Shown here piece by piece: positions 33,234 through 42,205 of a stretch of DNA of 45,828 nt. The DNA comes from an uncultured Clostridia bacterium. GTDB lineage: Bacteria > Bacillota > Clostridia > Oscillospirales > Ruminococcaceae. How positions within the stretch are numbered: position 1 is the first letter of the stretch; every line of letters starts with the position of its first letter. A program made the translations under genes and the position numbers. The notes under the pieces are model-generated. The model was not told where the DNA came from and did not search any database. It saw only the letters and a list, made by a program, of their open reading frames with translations. The stretch lies in contig CANPYR010000015.1 in the NCBI GenBank assembly GCA_947588805.1, forward strand, positions 1-45,828, read 5' to 3'.

Positions 33234-34439
33234 TTACTTTCCTATTACCTCTAAGGTATCGCGCGCGATAAGAAGCTCCTCGTTCGTGGGAACTACCCAT
33301 ACCTCTACCTTTGAATCGGGCGTGGAGAGCTTTACGAGCTTGCCCCTTGCGGCATGGTTTAAGGCGCTGTCGATCTTTATCCCGAAGTACTCCATGTTCT
33401 CGCAGACGGCTTCTCTTACCTCCCAGGAGTTTTCGCCGATGCCGCCCGTAAAGAGTACCGCGTCGAGACCGTTCATAGCCGCCGCGTATGCTCCGATATA
33501 TTTCTTGATCTGGTACTGCAGGATATCGGACGTTATCGCGGCCTTTTCATCTCCCTTTAAGACCGCTTCCTGAATATCGCGGTTGTCGGAGGATACTCCG
33601 GAAAGGCCGAGGAAGCCGGACTTCTTATTCATGTACTGCGACATTTCATGAGGAGTAAAGCCGTGCTTTTCCATTACATAGGTGACTGCCGAGGGGTCTA
33701 CCGCGCCGCAGCGGGTGCCCATGATGATACCGTCAAGAGGAGTGAAGCCCATAGAGGTATCCACCGATTTTCCTCCGTCTACCGCAGTTATAGAGGAGCC
33801 GTTTCCGAGGTGGCAGGATACTATCTTAAGATCCTTTACATCCCTGCCCATGGCTTCCGCTAAAGTCTTGGAAACAAAGCGGTGAGAGGTTCCGTGGAAG
33901 CCGTATTTTCTTACGTGGAGCTTCTCGTAGTCCTCATAGGGAAGTCCGAAGAGATAAGCCTTCGGAGGCATGGTCTGGTGGAACGCGGTATCGAATACGA
34001 CTACCTGCGGAGTCCCCTTGGGGAGAACCTTGGTGCATGCCCTTAACGCGAGAGCGTGAGGGTGATTGTGTACGGGAGCGAGCTCGGAGAGACCGTCTAT
34101 CTGCTCGATTATTTCCTCGGTAACAAGGCAGGCCTTGTCAAATATCTCAGCGCCCTGAACTATCCTGTGACCGACCGCCGAGATCTCCGACATGGAGTCT
34201 ATAACCTTTCCCTCTCCGGTCGTGAGGACCTCTACAAGCTTTTCAAAGGCTTCGGTGTGAGTCGGGAATACGCAGTCCTCGTCGACCGCATAGCCGCGCG
34301 AGGGGACCTTATAGGAAAGCTTTCCGTCGATCCCGATCCTGTCGCAGTTTCCCTTTGCGATAACAGACTCGTCGTCCATGTTGAGAAGCTGATATTTCAA
34401 GGAAGAGCTTCCCGCGTTTACTACTAAAACAAGATTCAT
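33234..34439 (-). CDS. ackA: Acetate kinase
   Basis: Converts acetyl phosphate and ADP to acetate and ATP, the main energy-yielding step of acetate fermentation. The signature VLVVNAGSSSLKYQL lies at the N-terminus, with VVFDTAFHQTMP and HLGNGSSITAVDGGKSVDTSMG in the middle. The catalytic Arg region GTRCGAVDP and the C-terminal FTGGIGENS are also present. 401 aa, standard. The ATG at 34439 fits AAAGGACG 9 nt upstream, and an earlier in-frame codon at 34466 is rejected. The usual partner pta is not in the window. Confidence 0.98.
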   Translation of the reverse strand: MNLVLVVNAGSSSLKYQLLNMDDESVIAKGNCDRIGIDGKLSYKVPSRGYAVDEDCVFPTHTEAFEKLVEVLTTGEGKVIDSMSEISAVGHRIVQGAEIFDKACLVTEEIIEQIDGLSELAPVHNHPHALALRACTKVLPKGTPQVVVFDTAFHQTMPPKAYLFGLPYEDYEKLHVRKYGFHGTSHRFVSKTLAEAMGRDVKDLKIVSCHLGNGSSITAVDGGKSVDTSMGFTPLDGIIMGTRCGAVDPSAVTYVMEKHGFTPHEMSQYMNKKSGFLGLSGVSSDNRDIQEAVLKGDEKAAITSDILQYQIKKYIGAYAAAMNGLDAVLFTGGIGENSWEVREAVCENMEYFGIKIDSALNHAARGKLVKLSTPDSKVEVWVVPTNEELLIARDTLEVIGK

Positions 34440-34474
34440 AAATATACGTCCTTTCAAAGAATTCATATATTGCT

Positions 34475-34503
34475 ATTGTAATACATTTCCCCCAAAAAAT
34501 CAA
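34475..34503 (-). promoter_or_regulatory. Promoter of ackA
   Basis: On the minus strand: TTGATT, 17-nt spacer, TACAAT. Confidence 0.8.
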
Positions 34504-34661
34504 GGGGTTTGCAAAAAGAATTCGCAAAACGGACGCGCATGAAAAACTCGGTACGCCCGCCGAGCCCGGGAGCGCATTTTCATCCCCTCGGGCTTAAAAT
34601 ATTTTCAGAGCGCGGCATTTAAATTTCCTCCGAAAATTTTCCGTCAAATTTTCAAAATTAC

Positions 34662-34690
34662 TGGACTTTTTCAGCGCTTTGGTGTATAAT
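34662..34690 (+). promoter_or_regulatory. Promoter of the AI-2E/hydrolase/GH43 operon
   Basis: TGGACT (34662-34667), 17-nt spacer, TATAAT (34685-34690), 33 nt before the ATG. The -35 is one base off TTGACT. Confidence 0.7.
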
Positions 34691-34722
34691 AAAAATATCT
34701 TTACTTATAAGGAGCGGAAGGT

Positions 34723-35991
34723 ATGAAACTTTTTCCCGATAAAAAGTATAATCTGATATTAAAATATGTGATCGCGGCGATACTCATCTCGCTTCTTCTC
34801 GTTCTGGCGCTCTTTCGCTGGGATACCGTAAAATCGGTCGTTTCGGTGATAATCGGGATATTTGAACCGATAATCTGGGGAGCGGTCATAGCTTTTATAA
34901 TGAACCCGATAATGACGTCTACCGAGAAATTCTTAAACAGGTTCATATTCAAAAAAAAGAAGCGCCCGGGACTTACAAGGGCTCTCGGAGTTGTATTCGC
35001 CACCCTCGTATTCATCGCAGTTTTAGCCGCTATAATCCTGACCGTAATACCCGAAATAATTGCAAACATCCCGGGAATATACGACGGCCTGCGATACGAT
35101 CTCATACCCGGAGTTCAGAGATGGATAGAAAAGCTCTTAGCGGACAACCCGTCAATTCAGGGAATAGTCTCAAACGAGCTGAGCGATATCGGTTCGACTA
35201 TCCAGCAGCTTCTTTCAAATATAGTCCCTCACCTTCAGAATCTCCTTACAAGCGTATTTGATTTTGCAAACTCGGTAAAGAATTTCGTTTTCGGGATAAT
35301 TATCGCCATCTACTTCCTTCTGAGCAAGGAAAACCTCAAGGCTCAGGCGAAAAAGTTCACGGTCGCATGCTTCAGGGAGGAAACCTATCTCTGGCTCTTC
35401 AAATTCATCTCCGATACGAACAGCGCTTTTTTGAAATTCATCTACGGAAAGGTCATAGATTCGATCATAATCGGGATTTTATGCTGCATAGGTATGCTCA
35501 TACTGAATATGCCGTATGTGATGATCATTTCGCTTATAGTCGGAATTACGAATATAATCCCGATATTCGGCCCGTTCATCGGAGCTGTCCCGGGGGCGAT
35601 CCTCGTTCTTATCGCAGAGCCGAAGAAGGTCATATGGTTTTTGCTCTTCATCGTTTTGCTGCAGCAGCTTGACGGAAACGTCATAGGTCCTAAGATACTC
35701 GGCTCGAAGATAGGGCTTTCTCCCTTCTGGATGCTCTTCTCGATCATTATCTTCGGCTCGATGTTCGGGATAGTCGGAATGATAATCGGCGTGCCGCTCT
35801 TCGCCGTGGCGTACGATCTTTTGAATCAGCAGATAAACGAAAAGCTTCGGGTAAAGAACCTGCCGACGGACGACGCGTTTTATGAAAAGGCGGGGACGAA
35901 TATAGGGAAGGCCGGAGAATCGCTTCCGGAAAATACCGAAAAGGCCGAAAATACCGAAGCGCCGACAGGATTGGAGGATAAAAAACAATGA
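34723..35991 (+). CDS. AI-2E family transporter
   Basis: Membrane protein of the AI-2 exporter superfamily (PF01594 type), 422 aa with about 8 helices. There are two N-terminal helices, an amphipathic middle region (about 140-190), and then a C-terminal bundle with the family blocks GKVIDSIIIGILCCIG and ITNIIPIFGPFIGAVPG. The latter block is the conserved NxIPxxGPxIG motif. The 50-residue tail is charged and low in complexity. Members are often ion or small-molecule exporters, so autoinducer export is not implied. It overlaps the hydrolase gene by 4 nt (ATGA). Confidence 0.9.
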   Translation: MKLFPDKKYNLILKYVIAAILISLLLVLALFRWDTVKSVVSVIIGIFEPIIWGAVIAFIMNPIMTSTEKFLNRFIFKKKKRPGLTRALGVVFATLVFIAVLAAIILTVIPEIIANIPGIYDGLRYDLIPGVQRWIEKLLADNPSIQGIVSNELSDIGSTIQQLLSNIVPHLQNLLTSVFDFANSVKNFVFGIIIAIYFLLSKENLKAQAKKFTVACFREETYLWLFKFISDTNSAFLKFIYGKVIDSIIIGILCCIGMLILNMPYVMIISLIVGITNIIPIFGPFIGAVPGAILVLIAEPKKVIWFLLFIVLLQQLDGNVIGPKILGSKIGLSPFWMLFSIIIFGSMFGIVGMIIGVPLFAVAYDLLNQQINEKLRVKNLPTDDAFYEKAGTNIGKAGESLPENTEKAENTEAPTGLEDKKQ

Positions 35992-37106
35992 CACGCTCGC
36001 TCGCAAGAAAGATCATAATCGCGCTACTGACCGTTTTAACGGTACTGCTGATATTCTCCGCAGTCGCGGTCGCGTTTATATTCCCGCAGCTGAACTCGCT
36101 CTTTGCAAGGGCCGACCGCCCTGCAAGAACCGGGTATCTTGAATACGAGGACTACGCCCCGAACTATCCGAGAGAGGAATTCGCTCTTGAATCAGGGAAG
36201 AATAATATAAACTGCTACTACTACGGCGTGGAAAACAAAGGCGGCCTTATAATAGTCTGCCCCGGGATAAGAAACGGCGCAGACTCTATGCTCGCGGAAA
36301 CTATGAGATTTGTGAACGCGGGATACAAAGTTATCTCCTTCGACCCGACGGGGACCTGGAGCAGCGAGGGGGATTCCATCGTCGGCCTTACTCAGGAATA
36401 TCTCGACCTGGACGCTTTGCTCGACTATGTTGAATCCAAAGAGGAATTCAAGGATTCCTCCATCTATCTCTACGGCTTTTCAAGCGGAGGATATGCCGCC
36501 GCGTGTATGCTCGGAAGCGATCACTATATAACAGCCGCGGTATCTATTTCTTCATACGACAACCCGCTCGACGTTTTGGACGAATGGACGCGCGCTTCCC
36601 TGGGACTTTTATCCGGAAGGATCGCGAAGCCTTACATAGCGCTCTATAATTTCTTTAAATTCGGGACTTACTCGAATATGTCCGCTTCAAAAGAAATAAG
36701 CTCGAGCGATACGCCGATAATGATCTTTCACGGCGACAACGACGGGACTGTAAGCTATAACTTCTCGTCGATCTATTCCCACCTTGGCGAAGTATCTAAC
36801 CCCAACGCAAGATTTATTACCTGCGACAAGCTTTTGCAGAACGATCATTCGACGATGTTTTTATCTAGCGACGCTATCGAATACAGAATGAGGGTGACTC
36901 AGCAGGAGTCGGATCTTATAAATCAGTACGGCGGCGCGGTTCCGGCGGACGTTGCCGAGGAACACTACGCGGAGGTGGATTATGACAGAATGAACCGGCT
37001 TGACGACGATTTTATGAACGCGGTGATAAGCTTCTTCGACCAGAATAAAAAGGAAGCGGATTTTATACAGCAGCTTCTTGACAGCTATACCCCGCCGCAG
37101 GAATGA
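35988..37106 (+). CDS. Alpha/beta hydrolase, membrane-anchored
   Basis: Serine hydrolase fold with unknown substrate, 372 aa. An N-terminal anchor helix (residues 9-34) places it outside the membrane. The nucleophile elbow is GFSSGG (Ser in YLYGFSSGGYAA), an Asp follows in MIFHGDNDGTV, and the likely catalytic His is in NDHSTMFLS. GLIIVCPGIRNGADSM holds the oxyanion loop. The coupling to the upstream transporter and the following GH43 gene suggests a carbohydrate esterase or similar, but this is inference. Confidence 0.82.
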   Translation: MTRSLARKIIIALLTVLTVLLIFSAVAVAFIFPQLNSLFARADRPARTGYLEYEDYAPNYPREEFALESGKNNINCYYYGVENKGGLIIVCPGIRNGADSMLAETMRFVNAGYKVISFDPTGTWSSEGDSIVGLTQEYLDLDALLDYVESKEEFKDSSIYLYGFSSGGYAAACMLGSDHYITAAVSISSYDNPLDVLDEWTRASLGLLSGRIAKPYIALYNFFKFGTYSNMSASKEISSSDTPIMIFHGDNDGTVSYNFSSIYSHLGEVSNPNARFITCDKLLQNDHSTMFLSSDAIEYRMRVTQQESDLINQYGGAVPADVAEEHYAEVDYDRMNRLDDDFMNAVISFFDQNKKEADFIQQLLDSYTPPQE

Positions 37107-37142
37107 TTTATCTTCTATAATATTTACTTGGAGCTCTGAACT

Positions 37143-38822
37143 ATGAAAATCAAAATCTTTAATAATTTTAAATTCGGAAAATTCGGCTTTCTTTCTCTGA
37201 TTCTTGCCGCGGCGATGGTATTTTCATCCTGCGCGCAAAAAACCGTGACCTCTGAGGACGGAACCGTCAAACATCTTATCACCGCTCAGAATCCTATAGT
37301 CTGGGACGATATCCCAGACGTAGACGTGATAAGAGTAGATAACGCGTACTATATGGTATCGACTACTATGTATTTCATGCCCGGCTGCCCGGTCATGCGC
37401 TCTTACGATCTCGTTCACTGGGAGATCTTGGGATATGTATACGATATCTTAGAGGACAACAACACATATAATCTCGTCGGCGAGGATAACGCGTACGCGA
37501 AGGGACAGTGGGCGAGCTCCATTCGCTATAACGACGGGGTTTTCTATGTTTTATTCTGCTCGCTCGATCAGGGCAAAACCTATATCTTCCACACCGACGA
37601 CATTGAAAAATGCGAGTGGGAGAGGATAGAGCTTGACAGAGTATTTTACGACGCTTCGCTCTTCTTCGACGACGACGGGAAGGTATATGTGATAGGCGGC
37701 GTAGGCGGGGTGACGATAACCGAGCTTAAGCCTGATCTTTCCGGCGTGCAGCCCGGAGGTATCGACCAGCCGCTTTTAAATTCCGGGATAGTGGACGGAC
37801 TTGACGGCGCGGAGGGTTCCCACTTCTATAAGATAAACGGCACGTATTATCTTCTGATGATAAGCTACGCCACCGCCGAGGAGGGCGTGGCAAGATGCGA
37901 GCTTTGTTATAAGTGCGACGAGCTGACCGGACAGTACGAGGGCAAAAAAGTTCTCTGCGACTCGATGGGATACTACGGAAACGGAGTCGCGCAGGGCGGG
38001 ATAGTCGATACTCCCGAGGGAGACTGGTATGCGCTTCTGTTCCAGGACCACGGAAGCGTGGGGCGAGTCCCCTGTCTCCAGCCCGTGGAATGGAAGGACG
38101 GCTGGCCGATGATGGGAAAAGACGGCAAAGCGGTCAAGGAGGTTTCGGTATATTCCCCCGAAACGTCCTGGCAGGAGAGCAGCTTCATGGCCGATGACGA
38201 ATTCGACAGCGAAGATCTTTCCCTTCTCTGGGAGTGGAACCACAATCCCGACGACGCTAACTGGAGTCTTTCGGAGCGCCCGGGGTACATGAGAATAAGG
38301 ACCTCTGCGAAAGTAAAAGACCTCTTCCACGCAAGAAACATTCTTACGCAGCGCACCGAGGGACCGGTATGCTCTCACACCGTGAAGCTTGATTTTTCCG
38401 GACTTAACCCCGGCGACAGAGCGGGAATAACCGCGTTCCAGGCGTATGAGGGCGAAGTCGGCGTAAAGATAGGAGAAGACGGGAAGGCGTATGCGTACTT
38501 CGCGACTTTAAATAGGGGAAGCGAGCTTTACTCCGTGAGAGAGGATGAGATCTCCGGCTCGGAAATTTATCTCAGGATCGATTACAATTTCTCCGAAATA
38601 GCCGAGGACGGCTCGATTTCAACAAAGGACCAGGCGAGATTCTATTATTCTCTTGACGGTGAGAAATGGGAGAAAATAGGAAAGTCGTTTAATATGACAT
38701 ACAGTCTCGAACTATTTACGGGATACAGGACTGGGCTTTACTGCTATTCGACAGAGAATCCGGGCGGGTATGCGGACTTCGACTGGATCCATGTTACAAA
38801 GGGATTGCAGGGAGAGAAATAA
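37143..38822 (+). CDS. GH43-like glycosidase lipoprotein
   Basis: Exported five-bladed beta-propeller glycosidase (beta-xylosidase or alpha-L-arabinofuranosidase type). A lipoprotein signal ends AAAMVFSSCAQKT. The propeller (about 40-350) opens with NPIVWDDIPDVDVIRVDNAY, where the Asp of DVDVIR would be the general base. A transition Asp lies in YDASLFFDDDGKVYV, and the general acid Glu in DGAEGSHFYKINGTYYLL. The C-terminal ~190 residues form a jelly-roll module usual for longer GH43 enzymes. 559 aa. It is 36 nt after the hydrolase gene, on the same transcript. Substrate not shown. Confidence 0.85.
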   Translation: MKIKIFNNFKFGKFGFLSLILAAAMVFSSCAQKTVTSEDGTVKHLITAQNPIVWDDIPDVDVIRVDNAYYMVSTTMYFMPGCPVMRSYDLVHWEILGYVYDILEDNNTYNLVGEDNAYAKGQWASSIRYNDGVFYVLFCSLDQGKTYIFHTDDIEKCEWERIELDRVFYDASLFFDDDGKVYVIGGVGGVTITELKPDLSGVQPGGIDQPLLNSGIVDGLDGAEGSHFYKINGTYYLLMISYATAEEGVARCELCYKCDELTGQYEGKKVLCDSMGYYGNGVAQGGIVDTPEGDWYALLFQDHGSVGRVPCLQPVEWKDGWPMMGKDGKAVKEVSVYSPETSWQESSFMADDEFDSEDLSLLWEWNHNPDDANWSLSERPGYMRIRTSAKVKDLFHARNILTQRTEGPVCSHTVKLDFSGLNPGDRAGITAFQAYEGEVGVKIGEDGKAYAYFATLNRGSELYSVREDEISGSEIYLRIDYNFSEIAEDGSISTKDQARFYYSLDGEKWEKIGKSFNMTYSLELFTGYRTGLYCYSTENPGGYADFDWIHVTKGLQGEK

Positions 38823-38862
38823 TGAGGGACGTTGGGGGATTGAATTCTGACGGTAGCGGGAT

Positions 38863-38908
38863 GGGCGCAATTGGTAGTGATCAGCAGAAAGGCAGCGAAT
38901 CCCGCCGC
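38863..38908 (+). repeat. Repeat remnant D: solo arm of the modular family
   Basis: 46 bp closely matching the locus B arm at 29475-29523 (GGGCGCAxTxGGTAGTGAT.. through ..GCAGCGAATCyCGCCGC). No partner arm or inner repeat is present. It lies in the GH43/isomerase convergent gap. Confidence 0.8.
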
Positions 38909-38926
38909 ATCACGCCTAAATAACAT

Positions 38927-38963
38927 AAAAATCCCCTCCCCCGTGCTGAAACAGGGGAGGGAA
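38927..38963 (-). terminator. Terminator of the isomerase-like gene
   Basis: CCCTCCCC (minus) pairs with GGGGAGGGG around a 12-nt loop and is followed on the minus strand by ATTTTTATG. It can also act for the GH43 operon. Confidence 0.85.
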
Positions 38964-38994
38964 ATTTATTTATTCATCCAAACCAGTATCTAAA

Positions 38995-40470
38995 TCAGGC
39001 AAACGGATTCTCGCCCTTGTAGAGAACTCCGGCGGGCTGGTTGTATGCGATATCCTTTACGCCGAGATACTTAAGAACTTCGAACATCGCTTTGCCGCAG
39101 TGCGCAAACGCGACCGCGCCGTGGTGAGGATATCTCTTCTTGATGAGAACGTGACGGTAGAATCTTCCCATCTCGGGGATCGCGAAGATACCGATACCGC
39201 CGAAGGAACGGGTGGCTACAGGGAGAACCTCGCCCTCTGCGATGTAGGAGCGAAGCTTACCCTCGGAATCGCACTGGAGTCTGTAGAAGGTGATCTCGGA
39301 AGGAGCGATATCGCCCTCAAGAGTTCCTCTGGTGAAGTCGGGCTCGGAGCCGGCGGGTTCAAGAAGCCTGTGCTGGATGAGCTGGTACTTGACCGCGCGG
39401 GTGTCGCACATCTTGCACTCCGGAGTATTGCCGCAGTGGAAGCCCATGAAGGTATCGGTGAGCTTGTAGTCGAATTTGCCCTTGATGTCCTCGTCGTAGA
39501 TATACTTCGGAACGGAGTTGTTGATATCAAGAAGCGTTACAGCGTCGCCGGTGATGCATGCGCCTATGTACTCGGAGAGCGCGCCGTAGATATCTACCTC
39601 GCAGGATACGGGGATTCCGCGGCTCGCAAGGCGGGAGTTTACATAGCAGGGCTCAAAGCCGAACTGCTCCGGGAACGCGGGCCAGCACTTGTCGGCGAAT
39701 GCGACGTACTTTCTTGCGCCCTTATGAGCCTCGGCCCAGTCAAGAAGAGTGAGCTCGAACTGAGCCATTCTCTCCAAGAGCTCGGGATAGTATCTTCCTT
39801 CGCCCATTTCCTTAGCCATGTCTTCGCAGACTTCTTTGATTCTCGGATCGCCCGCGTGGGCCTTATAGGAAACAAGAAGATCAAGCTCGGAGTTCTCCTC
39901 GATCTCTACGCCAAGCTCGTAAAGTCCCTTGATAGGGGCGTTGCAGGCGAAGAAGTCCTGAGGACGGGGACCGAAGGTGATTATCTTAAGATTCTTAACG
40001 CCGATCACGGCTCTTGCGATAGGAACGAATTCCTTTATCATGTCCGCGCACTCCTCGGCGGTGCCGACGGGATACTCGGGGATGTATGCCTGAAGATGGC
40101 GCATACCTAAGTTATAGGAGCAGTTGAGCATGCCGCAGTAAGCGTCGCCGCGGCCGTTGATCATATCTCCGTCGCCCTCTGCGGCCGCCACATACATCAC
40201 AGGACCGTCAAAGTGTTTGCAGATGAGAGTCTCGGGAGTCTCGGGGCCGAAGTTTCCGAGGAAGACGACGAGCGCGTTTACACCGGCGTTCTTGACCTCT
40301 TCGACAGCCTTAAGAGCGTCCTTTTCATTTTCCACGGTGATCTTGCAGTTGTAAATGCCATCGCCGTAGGCTTTAACAATAGCTTCGCGGCGGGCGGTTG
40401 AGAGTGCGATAGGGAAGCAGTCTCTTGACACGGCGATTATGCCGAGCTTTACTTCGGGAATGTTTACCAT
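38995..40470 (-). CDS. L-fucose/L-arabinose isomerase family protein
   Basis: Sugar isomerase-fold protein, 491 aa, of the family that interconverts aldoses such as L-fucose or L-arabinose with ketoses. The N-terminal Rossmann-like half begins VKLGIIAVSRDCFP and contains GNFGPETPETLICKHFDGPVM. The C-terminal half holds the metal-site region, with DTFMGFHCGNTPECKMC and a late RYPHHGAVAFAHCGKAM. Many Firmicute copies are annotated only to family level, so the exact sugar is open. GGAGG lies 9 nt before the ATG at 40470; the GTG at 40485 overlaps that site. It has its own promoter and terminator. Confidence 0.85.
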   Translation of the reverse strand: MVNIPEVKLGIIAVSRDCFPIALSTARREAIVKAYGDGIYNCKITVENEKDALKAVEEVKNAGVNALVVFLGNFGPETPETLICKHFDGPVMYVAAAEGDGDMINGRGDAYCGMLNCSYNLGMRHLQAYIPEYPVGTAEECADMIKEFVPIARAVIGVKNLKIITFGPRPQDFFACNAPIKGLYELGVEIEENSELDLLVSYKAHAGDPRIKEVCEDMAKEMGEGRYYPELLERMAQFELTLLDWAEAHKGARKYVAFADKCWPAFPEQFGFEPCYVNSRLASRGIPVSCEVDIYGALSEYIGACITGDAVTLLDINNSVPKYIYDEDIKGKFDYKLTDTFMGFHCGNTPECKMCDTRAVKYQLIQHRLLEPAGSEPDFTRGTLEGDIAPSEITFYRLQCDSEGKLRSYIAEGEVLPVATRSFGGIGIFAIPEMGRFYRHVLIKKRYPHHGAVAFAHCGKAMFEVLKYLGVKDIAYNQPAGVLYKGENPFA

Positions 40471-40543
40471 TTTAAATACCTCCACTTTGGAATTAGATTA
40501 GAGAATTGAAGACAGAATATGGATCCGAACTTCATTCTCTTAT

Positions 40544-40572
40544 AGTATACAATATTTAAGCTGAAATTTCAA
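40544..40572 (-). promoter_or_regulatory. Promoter of the isomerase-like gene
   Basis: On the minus strand: TTGAAA, 17-nt spacer, TATACT. It is about 74 nt upstream of the start codon. Confidence 0.75.
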
Positions 40573-40603
40573 TAGGTTTTGTGAAATTTTTAAAATTTTT
40601 TCA

Positions 40604-40744
40604 TCAGATATTTGGGGATTGCTTTGACGCTTTGAGATTTGATTCCTTAAACAGTTGAGCGAGTTCGGTCATAGCTTTTTTCTGAGAATCGTCAAGGTCT
40701 GAAATATCGAGTATATATTTGTGATAAAAGTATCTTGTAAAGCT
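40604..40744 (-). pseudogene. Fragment of an unidentified gene
   Basis: A 45-codon minus-strand stretch in good coding style (HKYILDISDLDDSQKKAMTE, then LAQLFKESNLKASKQS) ends with TGA at 40604-40606. It has no ribosome binding site and a stop codon just upstream. It looks like the 3' end of a lost gene. The family is not recognised. Confidence 0.4.
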
Positions 40745-40763
40745 TCAAACCAACAGATAACGA

Positions 40764-40790
40764 AAAATGCCGTCCTAAAAGATGGCATTT
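40764..40790 (-). terminator. Terminator of ung
   Basis: On the minus strand AAATGCCATC-TTTTAG-GACGGCATTT forms a stem with one mismatch, followed by TTCG. It is about 100 nt beyond ung. Confidence 0.65.
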
Positions 40791-40894
40791 ATAAATTTTA
40801 TCAGGCGATACGATCTGTTTTCTGACGCTATGACTTCTGTATTCTAATAGCGCCGGCGAAATTTTATTGCTTCCGCTCTCCCCCGCTCCGATCG

Positions 40895-41572
40895 CTATTC
40901 TACCCTCCAGTTTATCGGCGGGATCTCATTCTCTATCAAAAACTTATTCACCCGCGAAAATACCCTCGATCCGAAAAATCCGCTGTACGCCGACAACGGG
41001 CTCGGGTGCGAACTCTCAAAGATCCCGTGTATAGGATTGGTTATAAACGCTTTCTTGCTCCTTGCGTTCGCGCCCCAAAGTATAAACGCTATCGGCGTTT
41101 CACGCCTGTTCAGTGCCTTTATTACTTCGTCCGTGAACGTCTCCCACCCCATGCCTTTATGCGAATTCGCCTGTCCCCGCCTTACTGTCAGCACCGTGTT
41201 CATCAAAAGCACGCCCTGCTTCGCCCACGATGTAAGGTCCCCTTTGTTCGGCTCCACTATCCCCGTATCGTTTTCGATCTCTTTATATATGTTCTTCAAA
41301 GACGGCGGCAGCTCCGTCCCCTCTCTCACCGAAAAGCTCAGACCGTGAGCCTGTCCCGGCTCGTGATACGGGTCCTGCCCTAAGATAACTGCCTTGACGG
41401 AGCCGTAAGGCGTGAATCTCAGGGCGTTATAGACGTCGTACATATCCGGATAGATCTTATACGACGAATATTCTTTTATCAGAAATGCGCGAAGCTGCTG
41501 ATAATACGGCTTTGTGAATTCCCCGCCGATGATTTTGTCCCAGTCGTTCCCGATTATCGGCACATTCGCCAT
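40895..41572 (-). CDS. ung: Uracil-DNA glycosylase
   Basis: Excises uracil from DNA to start base-excision repair. The water-activating motif GQDPYH (Asp67) lies in AVILGQDPYHEPGQAHG. The uracil-binding LLMNTVLTVRRGQANSH and the leucine-loop HPSPLSAYSGFFGSR are complete. 225 aa, normal. Its ATG lies 7 nt downstream of the stop codon of a 33-residue ORF, so they are probably co-transcribed with secG. Confidence 0.98.
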   Translation of the reverse strand: MANVPIIGNDWDKIIGGEFTKPYYQQLRAFLIKEYSSYKIYPDMYDVYNALRFTPYGSVKAVILGQDPYHEPGQAHGLSFSVREGTELPPSLKNIYKEIENDTGIVEPNKGDLTSWAKQGVLLMNTVLTVRRGQANSHKGMGWETFTDEVIKALNRRETPIAFILWGANARSKKAFITNPIHGIFESSHPSPLSAYSGFFGSRVFSRVNKFLIENEIPPINWRVE

Positions 41573-41579
41573 TGCTCGC

Positions 41580-41681
41580 TCACCCCATCAGAATATAATA
41601 CATGCTCCCTCCTATTATACTCAGGAGCATCAAGACGACAAGCGCAAAGACAACTATCCTTGCAAACAGAGTTTTTTTCAT
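41580..41681 (-). CDS. 33-residue membrane protein between secG and ung
   Basis: Tiny ORF with GGAGGAG 5 nt before its ATG. It encodes MKKTLFARIVVFALVVLMLL and then SIIGGSMYYILMG: a basic start and a single hydrophobic helix. Its stop codon is 7 nt from the ung start codon. The strong ribosome binding site and tight packing argue that it is translated. Function and family are unknown. Confidence 0.65.
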   Translation of the reverse strand: MKKTLFARIVVFALVVLMLLSIIGGSMYYILMG

Positions 41682-41696
41682 TTCTCCTCCAAAAGG

Positions 41697-41728
41697 AAAA
41701 CAGCCGCCCGAGGTTCGCCCCGGACGGC
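41697..41728 (-). terminator. Hairpin between secG and the 33-residue ORF
   Basis: On the minus strand GCCGtCCGgGG pairs with CCtCGGgCGGC around CGAA, then TGTTTTCC. It is plausible as a leaky terminator limiting downstream expression of ung. Confidence 0.6.
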
Positions 41729-41734
41729 GTGGTC

Positions 41735-41986
41735 TTATCCGAGATATGCGGAAACTACGTTTACTACAAGCGCTACCACAAAGAAAACTATGACCGAGAT
41801 CTTAGTTATTCTGTCCATCTTCGCTTCGCGGGTATTCCCTCCGTTTTTGCCGAAGAAGCTGTCGGTAGAACCTCCGATTGCAGAATTGAGCCCGGAGTTG
41901 CGCGTGTCGCTGAAGAGCACTAACAGAATTATCAGTACGCTCGCTATAACTAAAATGATTCCGCTGATGATGTTTACTGCTGTCAT
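41735..41986 (-). CDS. secG: Preprotein translocase subunit SecG
   Basis: Small accessory subunit of the SecYEG channel. 83 aa with two transmembrane helices (about 5-27 and 60-81) and a glycine-rich loop containing NSAIGGSTDSFFGKNGG, the family hallmark. GGAGG lies 9 nt upstream of the ATG. Confidence 0.95.
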   Translation of the reverse strand: MTAVNIISGIILVIASVLIILLVLFSDTRNSGLNSAIGGSTDSFFGKNGGNTREAKMDRITKISVIVFFVVALVVNVVSAYLG

Positions 41987-42031
41987 TTAAAATTCCTCCA
42001 AAAAAAATACGCACAAAAATCTATATTAGGT

Positions 42032-42060
42032 ATTGTAGCATATCTCTTAAGAAAAATCAA
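42032..42060 (-). promoter_or_regulatory. Promoter of secG-ORF33-ung
   Basis: On the minus strand: TTGATT, 17-nt spacer, TACAAT. Confidence 0.8.
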
Positions 42061-42128
42061 GAGGTTTTTGAAATTTTTTAATCATTCTTTTTTCCGGCGC
42101 TCATGCCTACTCCACTGCGATATTCGTA

Positions 42129-42174
42129 ACCGGGAAGACCTCTAAAGGGACTATCCCCTCTCGGTCTTCCCGGA
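42129..42174. terminator. Large hairpin downstream of glgP
   Basis: CCGGGAAGACC (42130-42140) pairs perfectly with GGTCTTCCCGG (42163-42173). An inner GGGA/TCCC extends it. There is no T-run on the minus side, so it may stabilise the glgP mRNA end or act as a weak terminator. Confidence 0.5.
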
Positions 42175-42205
42175 GCATAGCATTTTTAAGCCGAAATTTA
42201 ATTTA

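Noticed and set aside
39100..40110. 336-codon open frame opposite the isomerase-like gene
   Set aside because: Antisense shadow of a strongly conserved gene, with no own promoter or ribosome binding site.
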